From assembly GCF_022760955.1 (NCBI RefSeq), contig NZ_JAKTNU010000005.1:46076-110075 (forward strand): 64,000 nucleotides of DNA, read 5' to 3'. This document shows, in pieces, positions 16,597-25,218 of the stretch. Every line of letters begins with the position of its first letter. The first letter of the stretch is position 1. The stretch is from Thermus neutrinimicus (GTDB lineage Bacteria > Deinococcota > Deinococci > Deinococcales > Thermaceae). Made by a program: the position numbers and the translations under genes. The notes below the pieces were generated by a model. It saw only the letters and a list, made by a program, of their open reading frames with translations, did not search any database and was not told the DNA's origin.

Positions 16597-17333
16597 GCCT
16601 CCTCCTCTATGGGGTTTTCCAGGGCGCCAAGCCCTTCGATCTCCAGCCGCATGACATCCCCAGGGAGCACCCGGCTTATGCCCTTGGGCGTCCCGGTGAG
16701 GATGACGTCGTAGGGCTCCAGGGTCATGAACTCGGATATGTATTCCAAAAGCTCGGCCACGGAGTAGAGCATCCTCGAGGTGTGCCCCTCCTGGCGAAGC
16801 TCCCCGTTCACATAGGCCCTTAGGGTGAGGTTCTGGGGGTCCTGCACCTCCCCCACCACCAGAAAGGGCCCAAGGGGGCCGAAGGTGTCCCGTCCCTTGG
16901 CCCGGATGGGAGGGCGGAAGGTGTTGGAAACATAGTCCCGCACCACCAGGTCGTTGGCGATGGTGTATCCCAGGACGTAGTCCAGGGCGTCCTTGGCCTT
17001 CACCCTGCGCATGGGCCGGCCCACCACCGCCGCCAGCTCCACCTCATAGTGCATGTACTCCGCCCCCTTTGGGTAACGCACCACCCCCTTGTGGGGGAGA
17101 AGGCTACTATTGGGTTTCCAGAAAAGGGCCGGCTCCTCGGGGCGGGAAAGGCCCAGCTCCTCGGCGTGGTCCGCATAGTTTAGGGCCACCCCTATCACCT
17201 TTCCCGGGGTGAAGGGAAGGAGCCAGGCCACCTCTTCGGGATCGTGGGCCTCCCCCGCCTCATCCAGGAGGACCCCATCCCTATAAACCCCGTGATGGAG
17301 CCTTCCCCTAGCCAGGAAACGGCAGAGCTTCAT
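16593..17333 (-). CDS. hpaG: fumarylacetoacetate hydrolase family protein: HpaG-type isomerase/decarboxylase
   Basis: A 246-residue single-module FAH-fold enzyme expected to isomerise 2-hydroxyhepta-2,4-diene-1,7-dioate and/or decarboxylate 5-oxopent-3-ene-1,2,5-tricarboxylate. Metal ligands Glu97 and Glu99 (HYEVEL) and Asp128 (TIANDLV) are present, as is TGTPKGISRVLPGD near the end. Enterobacterial HpaG is a double-length two-module protein; this one is half that size, so it may do only one reaction or act as a homodimer. I start at ATG 17333, which overlaps the aldolase stop by 4 bases. Confidence 0.88.
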   Translation of the reverse strand: MKLCRFLARGRLHHGVYRDGVLLDEAGEAHDPEEVAWLLPFTPGKVIGVALNYADHAEELGLSRPEEPALFWKPNSSLLPHKGVVRYPKGAEYMHYEVELAAVVGRPMRRVKAKDALDYVLGYTIANDLVVRDYVSNTFRPPIRAKGRDTFGPLGPFLVVGEVQDPQNLTLRAYVNGELRQEGHTSRMLYSVAELLEYISEFMTLEPYDVILTGTPKGISRVLPGDVMRLEIEGLGALENPIEEEA

Positions 17334-18220
17334 GCCTCCTCCCCGATCAGGCGGTAGCGCCGGGCCATGGCCCTCAGCCTTTCCTCCACCTCGGGGGTGG
17401 CGGGCCCCAAGGGGAGGCGCCACTCCTTCTCCAAAAGGCCCATCCAGGACAGGACGGTTTTCAAGGGGATGGGGTTGGTGTCCCAGAAGATGGCCTCGTT
17501 GGCCTCGAGGAGGTGGTAGTGGAGCTCCCTAGCCCCCCGGAAATCCCCTGCCAGGGCCAGCTCCGTCAGCCTGGCCACCTCCTTGGGAAGCCAGTTGGCG
17601 GTGGCGGCGATGGTCCCAACCGCCCCCAGGCTCATCATGGGCAGGGTGAGGCTTTCCAAGCCGCAGAACACCAGGAAGTCCTCTCCCACCTCTTGGAAGA
17701 GCTGGGAGAGGTACTCCAGGTCCTTGGAGGAGTGCTTGAGCCCCACGATGTTGGGAAAGTCCCGCCGGAGGCGGGCCACGGTCCTGGGGGCGATCTCCAC
17801 CCCCGCCCGGCCCGGGATGTTGTAGATGAGGATGGGAAAGTCGGGCACCGCCTTGGCCACCTCGGCGAAGTAGCGGTAAAGCCCTTCCTGGTTGGGCTTC
17901 AGGTAGTAGGGAACGATGACCATGGCCCCCTGGGCCCCTGCCTCCTTGGCGAAGCGGGTGAGCTCGAGGGTTTCCTCGAGCCGGAGGGCCCCGGTGCCGG
18001 GGATGACGGGAACCCGGCCCGCCGCCTGCTCCAGGGCCACCTCCATCACCCGCTTCCTCTCCTCCAGGGTCTGGGTGCCGGGTTCGCCCGTGGTGCCCCC
18101 CACGCTGAGGCCGTGGGAGCCCCCTTGGATCACCCGCTCCACCAAGCCCCGAAGGGCCTCCTCGTCGATATGGCCTCGCCGAAAGGGTGTGGGTAAGGGA
18201 GGAATGGACCCGCGGAACAT
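17330..18220 (-). CDS. DapA-family aldolase/synthase, candidate HpaI substitute
   Basis: A 296-residue class I lyase of the dihydrodipicolinate synthase/N-acetylneuraminate lyase family. GGTTGE (41-46), Tyr133 with Arg138 in IYNIPGRAG, and Schiff-base Lys162 in VGLKHSS align with E. coli DapA positions 44, 133, 138 and 161. Yet it heads the hpa operon, overlapping hpaG by 4 bases. The usual pathway ends with cleavage of 2,4-dihydroxyhept-2-ene-1,7-dioate to pyruvate and succinate semialdehyde by the unrelated HpaI. I infer that this protein does that retro-aldol step; lysine-pathway DapA is the alternative. The ATG at 18220 follows AAAGGAG. Confidence 0.82.
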   Translation of the reverse strand: MFRGSIPPLPTPFRRGHIDEEALRGLVERVIQGGSHGLSVGGTTGEPGTQTLEERKRVMEVALEQAAGRVPVIPGTGALRLEETLELTRFAKEAGAQGAMVIVPYYLKPNQEGLYRYFAEVAKAVPDFPILIYNIPGRAGVEIAPRTVARLRRDFPNIVGLKHSSKDLEYLSQLFQEVGEDFLVFCGLESLTLPMMSLGAVGTIAATANWLPKEVARLTELALAGDFRGARELHYHLLEANEAIFWDTNPIPLKTVLSWMGLLEKEWRLPLGPATPEVEERLRAMARRYRLIGEEA

Positions 18221-18284
18221 GCTGCTCCTTTCCTCCCCCAGGATGGCCGTCCCAGCCCTGGAGGGCAACTGTAGATAGCACAAG

Positions 18285-18313
18285 ATTATGCAGAGAATTG
18301 TCCTTACATACAA
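18285..18313 (-). promoter_or_regulatory. promoter of the hpa operon
   Basis: On the reverse strand TTGTAT (18308-18313), 17 bases, CATAAT (18285-18290). Transcription would begin near 18278 and leave a leader of about 58 bases before the aldolase start. It faces away from the regulator promoter 12 bases upstream; the shared region holds an imperfect dyad (ACAAAAGG near 18310 and CCTTGTAG near 18323-18330) that is a natural candidate operator. Confidence 0.6.
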
Positions 18314-18324
18314 AAGGCCCTCCC

Positions 18325-18353
18325 TTGTAGCCGGGCCTAACGGGGTGTATTGT
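18325..18353 (+). promoter_or_regulatory. promoter of the PucR-type regulator gene
   Basis: TTGTAG (18325-18330), 17 bases, TATTGT (18348-18353). The expected transcript start, near 18360, is about 5 bases before the ATG at 18365, so the message is nearly leaderless and no ribosome site is seen. This argues against the TTG at 18350 as start, since that codon lies within the -10 box. Confidence 0.6.
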
Positions 18354-18364
18354 GCAACAGAACA

Positions 18365-19741
18365 ATGGCCATGCCCGAGTTTAGCTCCACCTCCATCTCC
18401 TTCCTCCGCCTGGCCCAGGACCTGGGCCTCGAGGTCCTGGTCCCTTCCCATAGGCCGGTCCTCTACCTGTTGGAAGAGGCCAAGCCCCTTCTGCCCCTGG
18501 AGGGGGCCCTTCTCCTCTCCCGCCCCGAGGGAAGCCTCTGGCGCTACCGCACCGCCAGCGGCTTCCTCCTTCCCGACCCGGATGCGGAACTCCTGGAGTA
18601 TGCCCGGAAGGAGGGCCTGGGGGTGGGGGTCTACCCCCCTTGGCTGAAGCGGGAGGAGCTGGCCAAGGCGGTGGCCCTGCGCCTCTTCCACCTGGGTTCC
18701 GGCCTGGGGATGGCCGGGCTTTTGGACCTGCTGATGAGGCTTCCGGAAAGGCCCTTCCTGGAAGTCCTCTACCAGGCCACGGGGCTGGCCCTGGCCCGGG
18801 TAGCCCCATGGGGGGAGGTGTTGGGATTTGCCGGCCTTGTGCCTCCCCAGCACCCCAAGGAGCCCGGGGAAGGCCGGGGATGGCTTTCCCTGGAGGCAGG
18901 GGAGGGTGTTCTGGTGGCCTACGGGGAGGAGGAGGGCTTGCGGCAAGCCCGGGGCCTCCTCGAGGTGGCCGCCCGCCTCCTCCGGGTCAGGGCCCTGGAG
19001 CGCTCCTTGGAGAGAATGCAGGAGGAATCCCTGGGCGGGGCCCTCCTGGATGGCCTCATCCTGGGGGAATCGGAGCCCGACCGGCTCTTCGCCTTCGGCT
19101 TCACCGAGGGGGTGGAATGGGTCCTGGCCCTGGTGGAACCCAAGGCGGTGCCGGGCCGCCACCGGCTGGCGGAGGAGCAAAGGAGGGAGGCCACCCTGGA
19201 ACTGAGGCGCCGGGCCGGCACCTTCCTGGACCGGCTGGGGGTGCCCTACCTCCTCACCACCCGGGGAAACCGCCTGGCGGCCATGTGGCAGGTGCACAAC
19301 CCCAGAAGAGAGGCGCAAAGCCTCCTGGCCGCCCTGCCCCCGGGGAGCCGCCTGGGGTATTCCGCGGTCCACGCCGCTGGCGAGGAGGTGCAAAACGCTT
19401 ACCGCGAGGCCCTCATCGCCCTCAAGGCGGCCCGGGCTGGTGAGGCCCTTTCCTTTAGCGGCCTGGACCCCGTGGCCTTCGTGCTCCTCCAGCAGTCCCC
19501 CGAGGACCTCAAGGCCCTGGTGGAGCGCTACCTACCCCTGCCCCCAAAGCTCCTGAAGACCCTCGAGGTGTACATGGCCACGGGCAGCGTGGAGGAGGCG
19601 GCCTCTTCCCTCCACATCCACCCCAACACCCTGCGCTACCGCCTCAAACGCATAGAAGCCGCCCTGGGTTCCCTGTCCCGCCCCGAGGTCCTGGCCCAGG
19701 TCCACCTGGCCCTCAGGGCCCGAGACCTCCTCATGGGGTAA
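18365..19741 (+). CDS. PucR/CdaR-type transcriptional regulator
   Basis: A 458-residue protein divergent from the hpa operon and probably its regulator. The last 60 residues form the PucR-type helix-turn-helix: YMATGSVEEAASSLHIHPN then TLRYRLKRIEAAL. The middle (about 230-390) resembles the GGDEF-like sensor region of CdaR proteins, and the N terminus may be a ligand-binding GAF-like domain. Family members usually activate catabolic operons in response to a substrate; here a hydroxyphenylacetate-pathway compound is likely but not shown. The start is ATG 18365, or the ATG at 18371. The stop overlaps the -10 box of the next gene. Confidence 0.85.
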   Translation: MAMPEFSSTSISFLRLAQDLGLEVLVPSHRPVLYLLEEAKPLLPLEGALLLSRPEGSLWRYRTASGFLLPDPDAELLEYARKEGLGVGVYPPWLKREELAKAVALRLFHLGSGLGMAGLLDLLMRLPERPFLEVLYQATGLALARVAPWGEVLGFAGLVPPQHPKEPGEGRGWLSLEAGEGVLVAYGEEEGLRQARGLLEVAARLLRVRALERSLERMQEESLGGALLDGLILGESEPDRLFAFGFTEGVEWVLALVEPKAVPGRHRLAEEQRREATLELRRRAGTFLDRLGVPYLLTTRGNRLAAMWQVHNPRREAQSLLAALPPGSRLGYSAVHAAGEEVQNAYREALIALKAARAGEALSFSGLDPVAFVLLQQSPEDLKALVERYLPLPPKLLKTLEVYMATGSVEEAASSLHIHPNTLRYRLKRIEAALGSLSRPEVLAQVHLALRARDLLMG

Positions 19742-19750
19742 AATCCCCTT

Positions 19751-20182
19751 ATGCGACAGCCCAGGGTGGTTCTCCTGGTCCTCCTGCTCCTGGGTGGGGT
19801 GGGCTTGGCCCAGACCCTCCTGGAGGCCACCGCGGTGGTGGCCCTGGCCTCCAGCCTGGACCCGGCGGTGCGCCTACCCGCGGGAAGCTATCGGGCCAAA
19901 AACCCTGACCCCCTGCTCCTCCGCTTCCCCGAGGCCAAGGGGTATGCCCTCGAGGCCTTCGTGGCCAAAGGCATCGCCAGCAGGCTCCACGCCGCCTTCG
20001 TCCAGCAGGTGCTCACCAGCTTCGCCGCCGCGGGCTACTTCGTGGAAAAGCAGGAGGAAAGGACCGTGGACGGGGAGGTGCGAAGCCTTTACCTCCTCAA
20101 GGATAGCCTAGGCCGGTCCGCCATCCTCCTGGTGGTGCGCAAGGAGGAGGAGCTGGTCTACGGGTTCGGGAAAGGGCGCTGA
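19751..20182 (+). CDS. secreted protein of unknown function
   Basis: I do not recognise this 143-residue protein. It begins with a clear Sec signal peptide (VVLLVLLLLGGVGLAQ, cleavage near residue 20), so the remaining 120 or so residues act outside the cytoplasm. The mature part has a predicted mix of helix and strand with DGEVRSLYLLKD and VVRKEEELVYGFG at the end and no cysteine. TAAAAT at 19739-19744 lies exactly 6 bases before the ATG, so it is probably expressed from its own leaderless transcript. It ends 4 bases before the convergent outer-membrane gene. Confidence 0.75.
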   Translation: MRQPRVVLLVLLLLGGVGLAQTLLEATAVVALASSLDPAVRLPAGSYRAKNPDPLLLRFPEAKGYALEAFVAKGIASRLHAAFVQQVLTSFAAAGYFVEKQEERTVDGEVRSLYLLKDSLGRSAILLVVRKEEELVYGFGKGR

Positions 20183-20186
20183 AGCC

Positions 20187-20981
20187 CTAGAACTCCCCCC
20201 GCCAAGCCACCCAATAGCGCCATATTCCTTCCCCACCCGCCATGCTCAGGCCGAACCCCTCCAGCTCCAGGCCCACCCCCCACCCTAAGCCCTCCCGGTA
20301 GTTAAGCTGGAGCCAGTAATACGCACCCTCGCTCCCTCCCACCCAGCGCACACCCCAGGCCCAGGGATACATAATCTCTGCCAGGAGCTGATATTCCCCC
20401 AGGGCCCAGGTAAAACCCACTAGTCCCCGCAGCCCCCAACGAGTCAGGAAGGCCTCCCCATAGGCCAATCCTCCCCCTAGGGCAAGGTTTCCAGAAACCC
20501 CCAAGCCAAGGGGAAAAGCATAGACTTTGAGGTCAGACAGAGCTCCCTCGATCCAAAACCCCTGTGCCAAAGCATACCCGAGCCGCCACCTGACCTCCCC
20601 GTATAGGGTTAAGGAGACGCCCCAAACCCCCTCCTGGCCCCCTGCAGGACCAGGGGTATCCCAGGCGGAGGGGAAGAGGCGCCCTTCCCCTAGGGTCAAG
20701 GGCATACGGCCAAAAGCTAGGTCCACCTCGCCAACCTGTTCCTTTCGGGGAGCAACCCCTTCCACCACCAGATAAAGTTGCTCCAGGGAAAACCCTCCTT
20801 CCCCAAGCCCTAGCCGCCAGTAAGGGGCTAGAGCATAGCTGAGGCGCACCCCCTCCCCCATGGCCTGGCCCCAAAGCCGGAGGTAAAAGGCGGGGCCTTG
20901 GTCCGCCAGGCCAAAAGCCCCGACCTCTAGACCCTGGGCGACGGCAGAGCACAGGAGGGAAAGGAGCCAAAGGCTGCGCAT
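20187..20981 (-). CDS. predicted outer-membrane beta-barrel protein
   Basis: A 264-residue protein with a signal peptide (MRSLWLLSLLCSAVAQ) followed by repeated short aromatic/glycine strands such as AFYLRLWGQ, RLSYALAPYWRLGLG and YYWLQLNYREG, ending in a C-terminal Phe as outer-membrane barrels often do. No named family is recognised. It is the last gene of the cassette with two permeases, an ABC ATPase and a LolA-like carrier, which suggests that it is the outer-membrane end or cargo of that export route. The local sequence is visibly richer in A and T than the genes on either side. Confidence 0.65.
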   Translation of the reverse strand: MRSLWLLSLLCSAVAQGLEVGAFGLADQGPAFYLRLWGQAMGEGVRLSYALAPYWRLGLGEGGFSLEQLYLVVEGVAPRKEQVGEVDLAFGRMPLTLGEGRLFPSAWDTPGPAGGQEGVWGVSLTLYGEVRWRLGYALAQGFWIEGALSDLKVYAFPLGLGVSGNLALGGGLAYGEAFLTRWGLRGLVGFTWALGEYQLLAEIMYPWAWGVRWVGGSEGAYYWLQLNYREGLGWGVGLELEGFGLSMAGGEGIWRYWVAWRGEF

Positions 20982-20992
20982 GGACCCCTTAC

Positions 20993-21676
20993 CTAACGCC
21001 GTTCCTCCCCCACGATAGTCCCGTCCTCGAGGTGCACGATCCGCCCCACATGCTCCAAGAGCCTGGGGTCATGGGTGGAGATGAGAAAGGTTACCCCTTG
21101 CTCCTGATTTAACGCCTTCAGGCGCTCAATCAAGGCCAGGCCGTTCTTGGAATCCAGGTTAGCCGTGGGCTCATCCGCCAAAACGATTAGGGGCTCGGCC
21201 GCCAGGGCCCGGGCCACCGCTACCCGCTGTTGCTCGCCTCCCGAAAGCTGGCGGGGAAAACGCCGGGCCTTGTCCATGAGGCCCAGGGCCTCTAAGGCAG
21301 CCAAAGCCTTCCTCTCCCGCTCGGCCCGGGGGATCCCCCGCAGCTCCAGCACCAACGCGGCGTTTTCCAGGGCGTTGAGAACCGGCAGAAGGTTGTAAGC
21401 CTGGAATACCAGGCCGATTCTCTCCAAGCGCGCCCGGGCCCTTTCACTTCGGGATAGGCCGGAAAGCAACCTTCCTCCCACCCAGACCTCCCCCTCCGTG
21501 GGCAAATCTAGCCCTGCCAGAAGGTGAAGAAGGGTGCTTTTGCCGCTACCCGAGGGCCCCACCAAGGCGGTGAACTCCCCTGCCTCCACCACCAAGTCCA
21601 CTCCCCTAAGGGCCACGGTTTCCACCCCGTCGCCCCGGAATACCTTCCACACCCTTTTTGCCTCTAAAACGGGCAT
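20993..21676 (-). CDS. LolD/MacB-type ABC transporter ATPase
   Basis: A 227-residue ATPase of the MacB/LolD/FtsE group. Walker A is GPSGSGKST (about residue 40), the signature is [15 protein letters not shown], Walker B is [14 protein letters not shown] and the switch is STHD. It lies 9 bases after one permease gene and 11 before the barrel gene. With the two FtsX-like permeases it should form a mechanotransmission-type exporter that drives substrate from the inner membrane or periplasm rather than pumping it through a channel. Confidence 0.92.
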   Translation of the reverse strand: MPVLEAKRVWKVFRGDGVETVALRGVDLVVEAGEFTALVGPSGSGKSTLLHLLAGLDLPTEGEVWVGGRLLSGLSRSERARARLERIGLVFQAYNLLPVLNALENAALVLELRGIPRAERERKALAALEALGLMDKARRFPRQLSGGEQQRVAVARALAAEPLIVLADEPTANLDSKNGLALIERLKALNQEQGVTFLISTHDPRLLEHVGRIVHLEDGTIVGEERR

Positions 21677-21685
21677 ACCCCCCTC

Positions 21686-22882
21686 CTACGGTACATAGCG
21701 CATGGCCTCCACGGGCTCCAACCTCGAGGCCACATACCCCGGCCACAGGGCCGCCAACAGGGCAATCCCGATGGAGTAACCCAGGGTGAGGAGCACCTCC
21801 TTCACCCCTAGCCTTCCATAGAGCACCTCCGGCAGGCCAAACTCCCGGTACTGCTCCAGCATCCACTGGGGCATAGGCAGGCGAAAACCGTTGGCCAACT
21901 CCGCATGCACAATTAGCCCCGCCCCAGTCCCCACCAAGGCCGCCACCCCAACCAAAAGGAAGCTTTCCCAGAAAACCAGGGCCAAAACACGCCACCCGGT
22001 AAGGCCTAAGCCCGTCAAGAGACCGAACTCCCGCACCCGCTCCACCAGGGAAAGGTAGAGGGCGTTAAGGAGAATAAGCCCCCCGAGGACAAAAAAGATG
22101 CCCACGTATACAGCCATAATAGCGTCGTAAAGAGGAATAAGCGCGGCATAAATGGGATTGGCCTCAAGCCACGTTTCTACCTTCAGCCCCTGCAAGTGGG
22201 GAGCCAGGGTCTTCTTAACTTCCTCCAGAGCCTTAAAATCGTAAAGCCCAAGCCCTGGAAGCCTGATTTCCATCCGGGTCACCCGGCCTGGGGCCAAAAG
22301 AACCTGGGCATCTACAAGGGAAACCAAAAGTGTCTGGGCCTCGAGGGAGGTTTCCGGAAGGTCCAAAAGCCCTACCACCCGGAAGGGGTATACCCCCAAA
22401 CCAAGCCCGCCGGGAGCGTAGACCACCACCTCCTCCCCCAGGCCCACCTTGAGGGCCTTGGCTAAAGCCTCGCCCAAAAGGGCTTCCCCCGAGCCTCGAG
22501 GAAGTCTTCCTTTCTTCAAAAGGCTCTGTTGCCGGGCCAGGCCTCGGGGCTCCAAGCCCGTAATCACCACCGCTCGGTTCCGCTCCCCAACAATGGCTAA
22601 CCCCCTTCCCTCCAGCACCCCCTCCACCTCGGCCCCTGGGGCCAGGGGTAAGGAAGGGGGAAGAAAGACAAGGCTCTCAAAGTCTCTGCCCTCCTGGTAT
22701 CCCTCCACCCGGACCACCAGATGCCCTGTCCTTTCCAGAAGAAGACGATAAAAGGCGTCAAAAGCTCCGGCGTACACAGAGAGAAAGACCAAAGATAAGA
22801 GGACCACCAAGGCCACCACGCCTCCCGTCACCAGGCTCCGCCCAGGGGTTCTGAGGAGGTTCCGCCAGGCCAGCCTAACCAC
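21686..22882 (-). CDS. ABC transporter permease, FtsX/MacB type (second)
   Basis: A 398-residue membrane protein with the MacB/LolC plan: one N-terminal helix (TGGVVALVVLLSLVFLSVYAG), a periplasmic domain of about 200 residues, then three C-terminal helices with the FtsX-domain stretch LVERVREFGLLTGLGLTGWR. WRNLLRTPGRSL at the N terminus is typical. Together with the permease at 23.6-24.8 kb it probably makes a heterodimer, as LolC and LolE do. It follows the LolA-like gene by one base. Confidence 0.88.
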   Translation of the reverse strand: MVRLAWRNLLRTPGRSLVTGGVVALVVLLSLVFLSVYAGAFDAFYRLLLERTGHLVVRVEGYQEGRDFESLVFLPPSLPLAPGAEVEGVLEGRGLAIVGERNRAVVITGLEPRGLARQQSLLKKGRLPRGSGEALLGEALAKALKVGLGEEVVVYAPGGLGLGVYPFRVVGLLDLPETSLEAQTLLVSLVDAQVLLAPGRVTRMEIRLPGLGLYDFKALEEVKKTLAPHLQGLKVETWLEANPIYAALIPLYDAIMAVYVGIFFVLGGLILLNALYLSLVERVREFGLLTGLGLTGWRVLALVFWESFLLVGVAALVGTGAGLIVHAELANGFRLPMPQWMLEQYREFGLPEVLYGRLGVKEVLLTLGYSIGIALLAALWPGYVASRLEPVEAMRYVP

Positions 22883-22883
22883 C

Positions 22884-23579
22884 CTAGCACCCCCTTTCCA
22901 GGTAAAGGGGATTGAAGCACCGCTCGGGCACGGGTCCCACCTGAACCTCGGCTATCCGCAAAAGGGTGCGGTACCCTGGCTTTTCCACATCCCGAAGCTC
23001 CATCTCCCTGGGGAGGAAAGCTCCGTCCGAACGCTGGTAAGCGGAAAGTTTAAGCTCCCGCACCGCCAGGTTTCGCTGGTCGTAGTAAAGGATGCGCTCC
23101 ACCAAGCGGTCCTTCAGGTACATCTCCACCTTCCCGTAAGGGGTAGGGGCTCCTGGCTTTGGGGTGAGCACCAGCACCCCCTGGACCTCCCCCACCTGGA
23201 AAAGCTCCTCTAGGTCCCGGCCCATAAGGTCCTGGTAGGTGAGGTCCGAACCCAGAAACCGCTCCCCCCGGCCCGCAGGGGGAAGGCGCAAGGTGCGGCC
23301 CAACCTGGGATCGTAAAGGTACAGGTCCTCCCCTAGGGAGAGAAAAGCCTGGCCAGCCTCGCTTCTAGGCTCTAACACCCGAACGTGGACCCTCTTGCCA
23401 TCGGTGTACACCTTCAACCGGTAGGTACGCACTAAGCCGGGCCGTTCCACTCGAAGCTCGTACACCCCCTGGTGGGCCGGACCCCTTAGACGGTCCAAAG
23501 CTTCTTGAAGCTTTTCCAAAGGGGATTGGGCCAAGGCCAGGGTCAAAAGAACCCACGGGAAAACAAGCATCCCCTTCAT
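22884..23579 (-). CDS. LolA-like outer-membrane lipoprotein-sorting protein
   Basis: A 231-residue exported protein: signal peptide (VFPWVLLTLALAQ), then the half-barrel pattern of the LolA/LolB/LppX superfamily (COG2834 type), seen in GVYELRVERPGLVRTYRLKVY, DLYLYDPRLGRTLRLPP and DLTYQDLMGRDLEELF. Such proteins carry lipid-anchored or hydrophobic cargo across the periplasm. It sits between the two permease genes with one-base gaps, so it is a dedicated part of the exporter. The cargo is unknown. Confidence 0.8.
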   Translation of the reverse strand: MKGMLVFPWVLLTLALAQSPLEKLQEALDRLRGPAHQGVYELRVERPGLVRTYRLKVYTDGKRVHVRVLEPRSEAGQAFLSLGEDLYLYDPRLGRTLRLPPAGRGERFLGSDLTYQDLMGRDLEELFQVGEVQGVLVLTPKPGAPTPYGKVEMYLKDRLVERILYYDQRNLAVRELKLSAYQRSDGAFLPREMELRDVEKPGYRTLLRIAEVQVGPVPERCFNPLYLERGC

Positions 23580-23580
23580 C

Positions 23581-24771
23581 TCATTCCCCCCTCAGGTAAT
23601 GGGATGGATCGAGGCGAAGCACCAACCTCCCTGGAAACAGGAGGGCTAGAAGGGCGGAAAGAACCACCACCAGACTGGCGTACAGGGCGTAGATGGGCCT
23701 CAAGGCCGTGTACAGATGCTCGGAAAGCCCCGCCTCCGGCAGGAGCTCCACAGAAAGGCGCATCAGGGGCCCAAACACATCATGGGTGGAGGTGTACCAC
23801 AGGAGGGCATAGCCTAAAAGGAGTCCAGCCATCAGGCCCAAGGCGGCGGCAAGAGCGGCCTCTAAAGCCACCTGGGCCGCCACGTGGATTGGAGCTAAAC
23901 CCAGGCTTTCCACTATCGCAAACTCCCTTAGCCGTTCCCGCACACTCACGTAGACCGTACTCACCACCGCCACCGCCGCCAGCAACATAAAAAGCGCCAA
24001 GAGGGGCAGGTAGAACAGGCGGCTTCCCTCATAGTCAGCCCGGATGGGTCCCATAAGCTCCCATACGTCCTTGGCCAAAAAGCCCTGGGGAAGATTTTCG
24101 TTAAGCTTCTGGGCCACCCGAGCCTCCTGCCCCCTGGGCACCTTCAACGCCAAATGGGTAGCCAAAATTTCCCTACCCGAAAGCCTACGGGCATCTTCCA
24201 AGTGCACGTAAACCCCAGCGAAATCCACGTTGCCAACCCCCGCCTGCACCAAGCCCACCACCTCGAGCCCCAAAGCTCCCTGGCCGGTCTCCACCACCAG
24301 CCTTTCCCCAAGCCGAACATCTAGCCTCTGGGCTAAACGGTATCCCAGAACCACCTCTCCCGGACCGCTAAGCCAGCGGCCCTCCTTCACCTTGGAAGGC
24401 ACGCGGGAAAGCGCCTTCTCCTCTTCCGGTTTCACTCCGAGGACCACCCCGCCCTGCACGTGGTAGGGGGAGCGCAAAAGGGCATACAGGGAAAGCCGAG
24501 GACTCATAGCCTGGATGAGGGGGTAAGTGAGGCTGGGCATGACCCTTAGACCATGCTCCGGATCGCGGTCCTCCCACCATAGGGCCTGGGCTACCACTAC
24601 GGGAGCCTCCACATACTGGCCGTAGGCTTCTACTAAGCTCTCCCCGTAGCCATCCAGGAAGCCGAACAGGAATAGAACTGCCACGGACACGTAGACCACC
24701 ACTAAGGACAATAGGGCTGTGCGCCGCCTCTGCCTTAGCACATTGCGCCAGGCCAACCTCAGAAGGCTCAT
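23581..24771 (-). CDS. ABC transporter permease, FtsX/MacB type (first)
   Basis: A 396-residue membrane protein of the LolC/LolE/MacB group: N-terminal helix (LLSLVVVYVSVAVLFLFGFLDG), a large periplasmic domain with VVLGYRLAQRLDVRLGE, and three C-terminal helices beginning with VYVSVRERLREFAIVESLGL. Its first bases overlap the regulator stop by 4, so regulator and transporter are made from one message. The shared domain plan with the second permease suggests an old duplication that now gives a two-chain exporter. Confidence 0.88.
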   Translation of the reverse strand: MSLLRLAWRNVLRQRRRTALLSLVVVYVSVAVLFLFGFLDGYGESLVEAYGQYVEAPVVVAQALWWEDRDPEHGLRVMPSLTYPLIQAMSPRLSLYALLRSPYHVQGGVVLGVKPEEEKALSRVPSKVKEGRWLSGPGEVVLGYRLAQRLDVRLGERLVVETGQGALGLEVVGLVQAGVGNVDFAGVYVHLEDARRLSGREILATHLALKVPRGQEARVAQKLNENLPQGFLAKDVWELMGPIRADYEGSRLFYLPLLALFMLLAAVAVVSTVYVSVRERLREFAIVESLGLAPIHVAAQVALEAALAAALGLMAGLLLGYALLWYTSTHDVFGPLMRLSVELLPEAGLSEHLYTALRPIYALYASLVVVLSALLALLFPGRLVLRLDPSHYLRGE

Positions 24772-25211
24772 CCCTCCTCCACAAATCTTGCCAGAAGCTT
24801 GGGAAGCTCCCGCTCAAAGAAGGCGTACAGGTCTCGCATCTCCCTAAGCCGATCCCCCTTACCCTCCCCCACCAGGGCCAACCCCTTTTCCGCCCGCTCC
24901 CGGTAAAGGGAAAGCGCTCGGGCCTTTTCCATGAGAAGCCGTTTCCAGGCCCCTGGACGCACGGCATACCGATCGGCGCGCTCCCCGGGGCGACGCAGGC
25001 GCTCCACCAACTGCAGCCGAACAAGAAGGTTCAGAGCAGGGCTCAGGGCTCCCTTGCTAGCAGAAAGGAACTCGCTGATCTCCTTGGCGCTAGCCTCCGG
25101 GGGGTCGGACACCAGGAGGTAAGCCAAAACCCGCCCAGCCATTCGAGGCAGGCCTGCGGATTCAAAGAGAAGGCCGGTTTCCTCCACCCAGTGCTTCAAA
25201 GTAGGATCCAC
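24768..25211 (-). CDS. GbsR/MarR-family transcriptional regulator
   Basis: A winged-helix regulator of 147 residues with the GbsR-like opening LKHWVEETGLLFESAGLPRMAGRVLAYLL and recognition helix region SASKGALSPALNLLVRLQLVERL, followed by a helical C-terminal half. It leads the exporter operon and probably controls it, possibly in response to the exported compound or to envelope stress. The open frame reaches 25247, but that segment contains the promoter. I therefore choose the GTG at 25211, where the transcript should begin. TTG 25220 and GTG 25217 are in frame alternatives. Confidence 0.82.
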   Translation of the reverse strand: MDPTLKHWVEETGLLFESAGLPRMAGRVLAYLLVSDPPEASAKEISEFLSASKGALSPALNLLVRLQLVERLRRPGERADRYAVRPGAWKRLLMEKARALSLYRERAEKGLALVGEGKGDRLREMRDLYAFFERELPKLLARFVEEG

Positions 25212-25218
25212 GCACACC

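Noticed and set aside
17330..19393. 687-codon reverse frame joining the aldolase to sequence across the regulator gene
   Set aside because: The extra N-terminal half is antisense to the PucR-type gene; the aldolase start at 18220 has a ribosome site and fits the family length.
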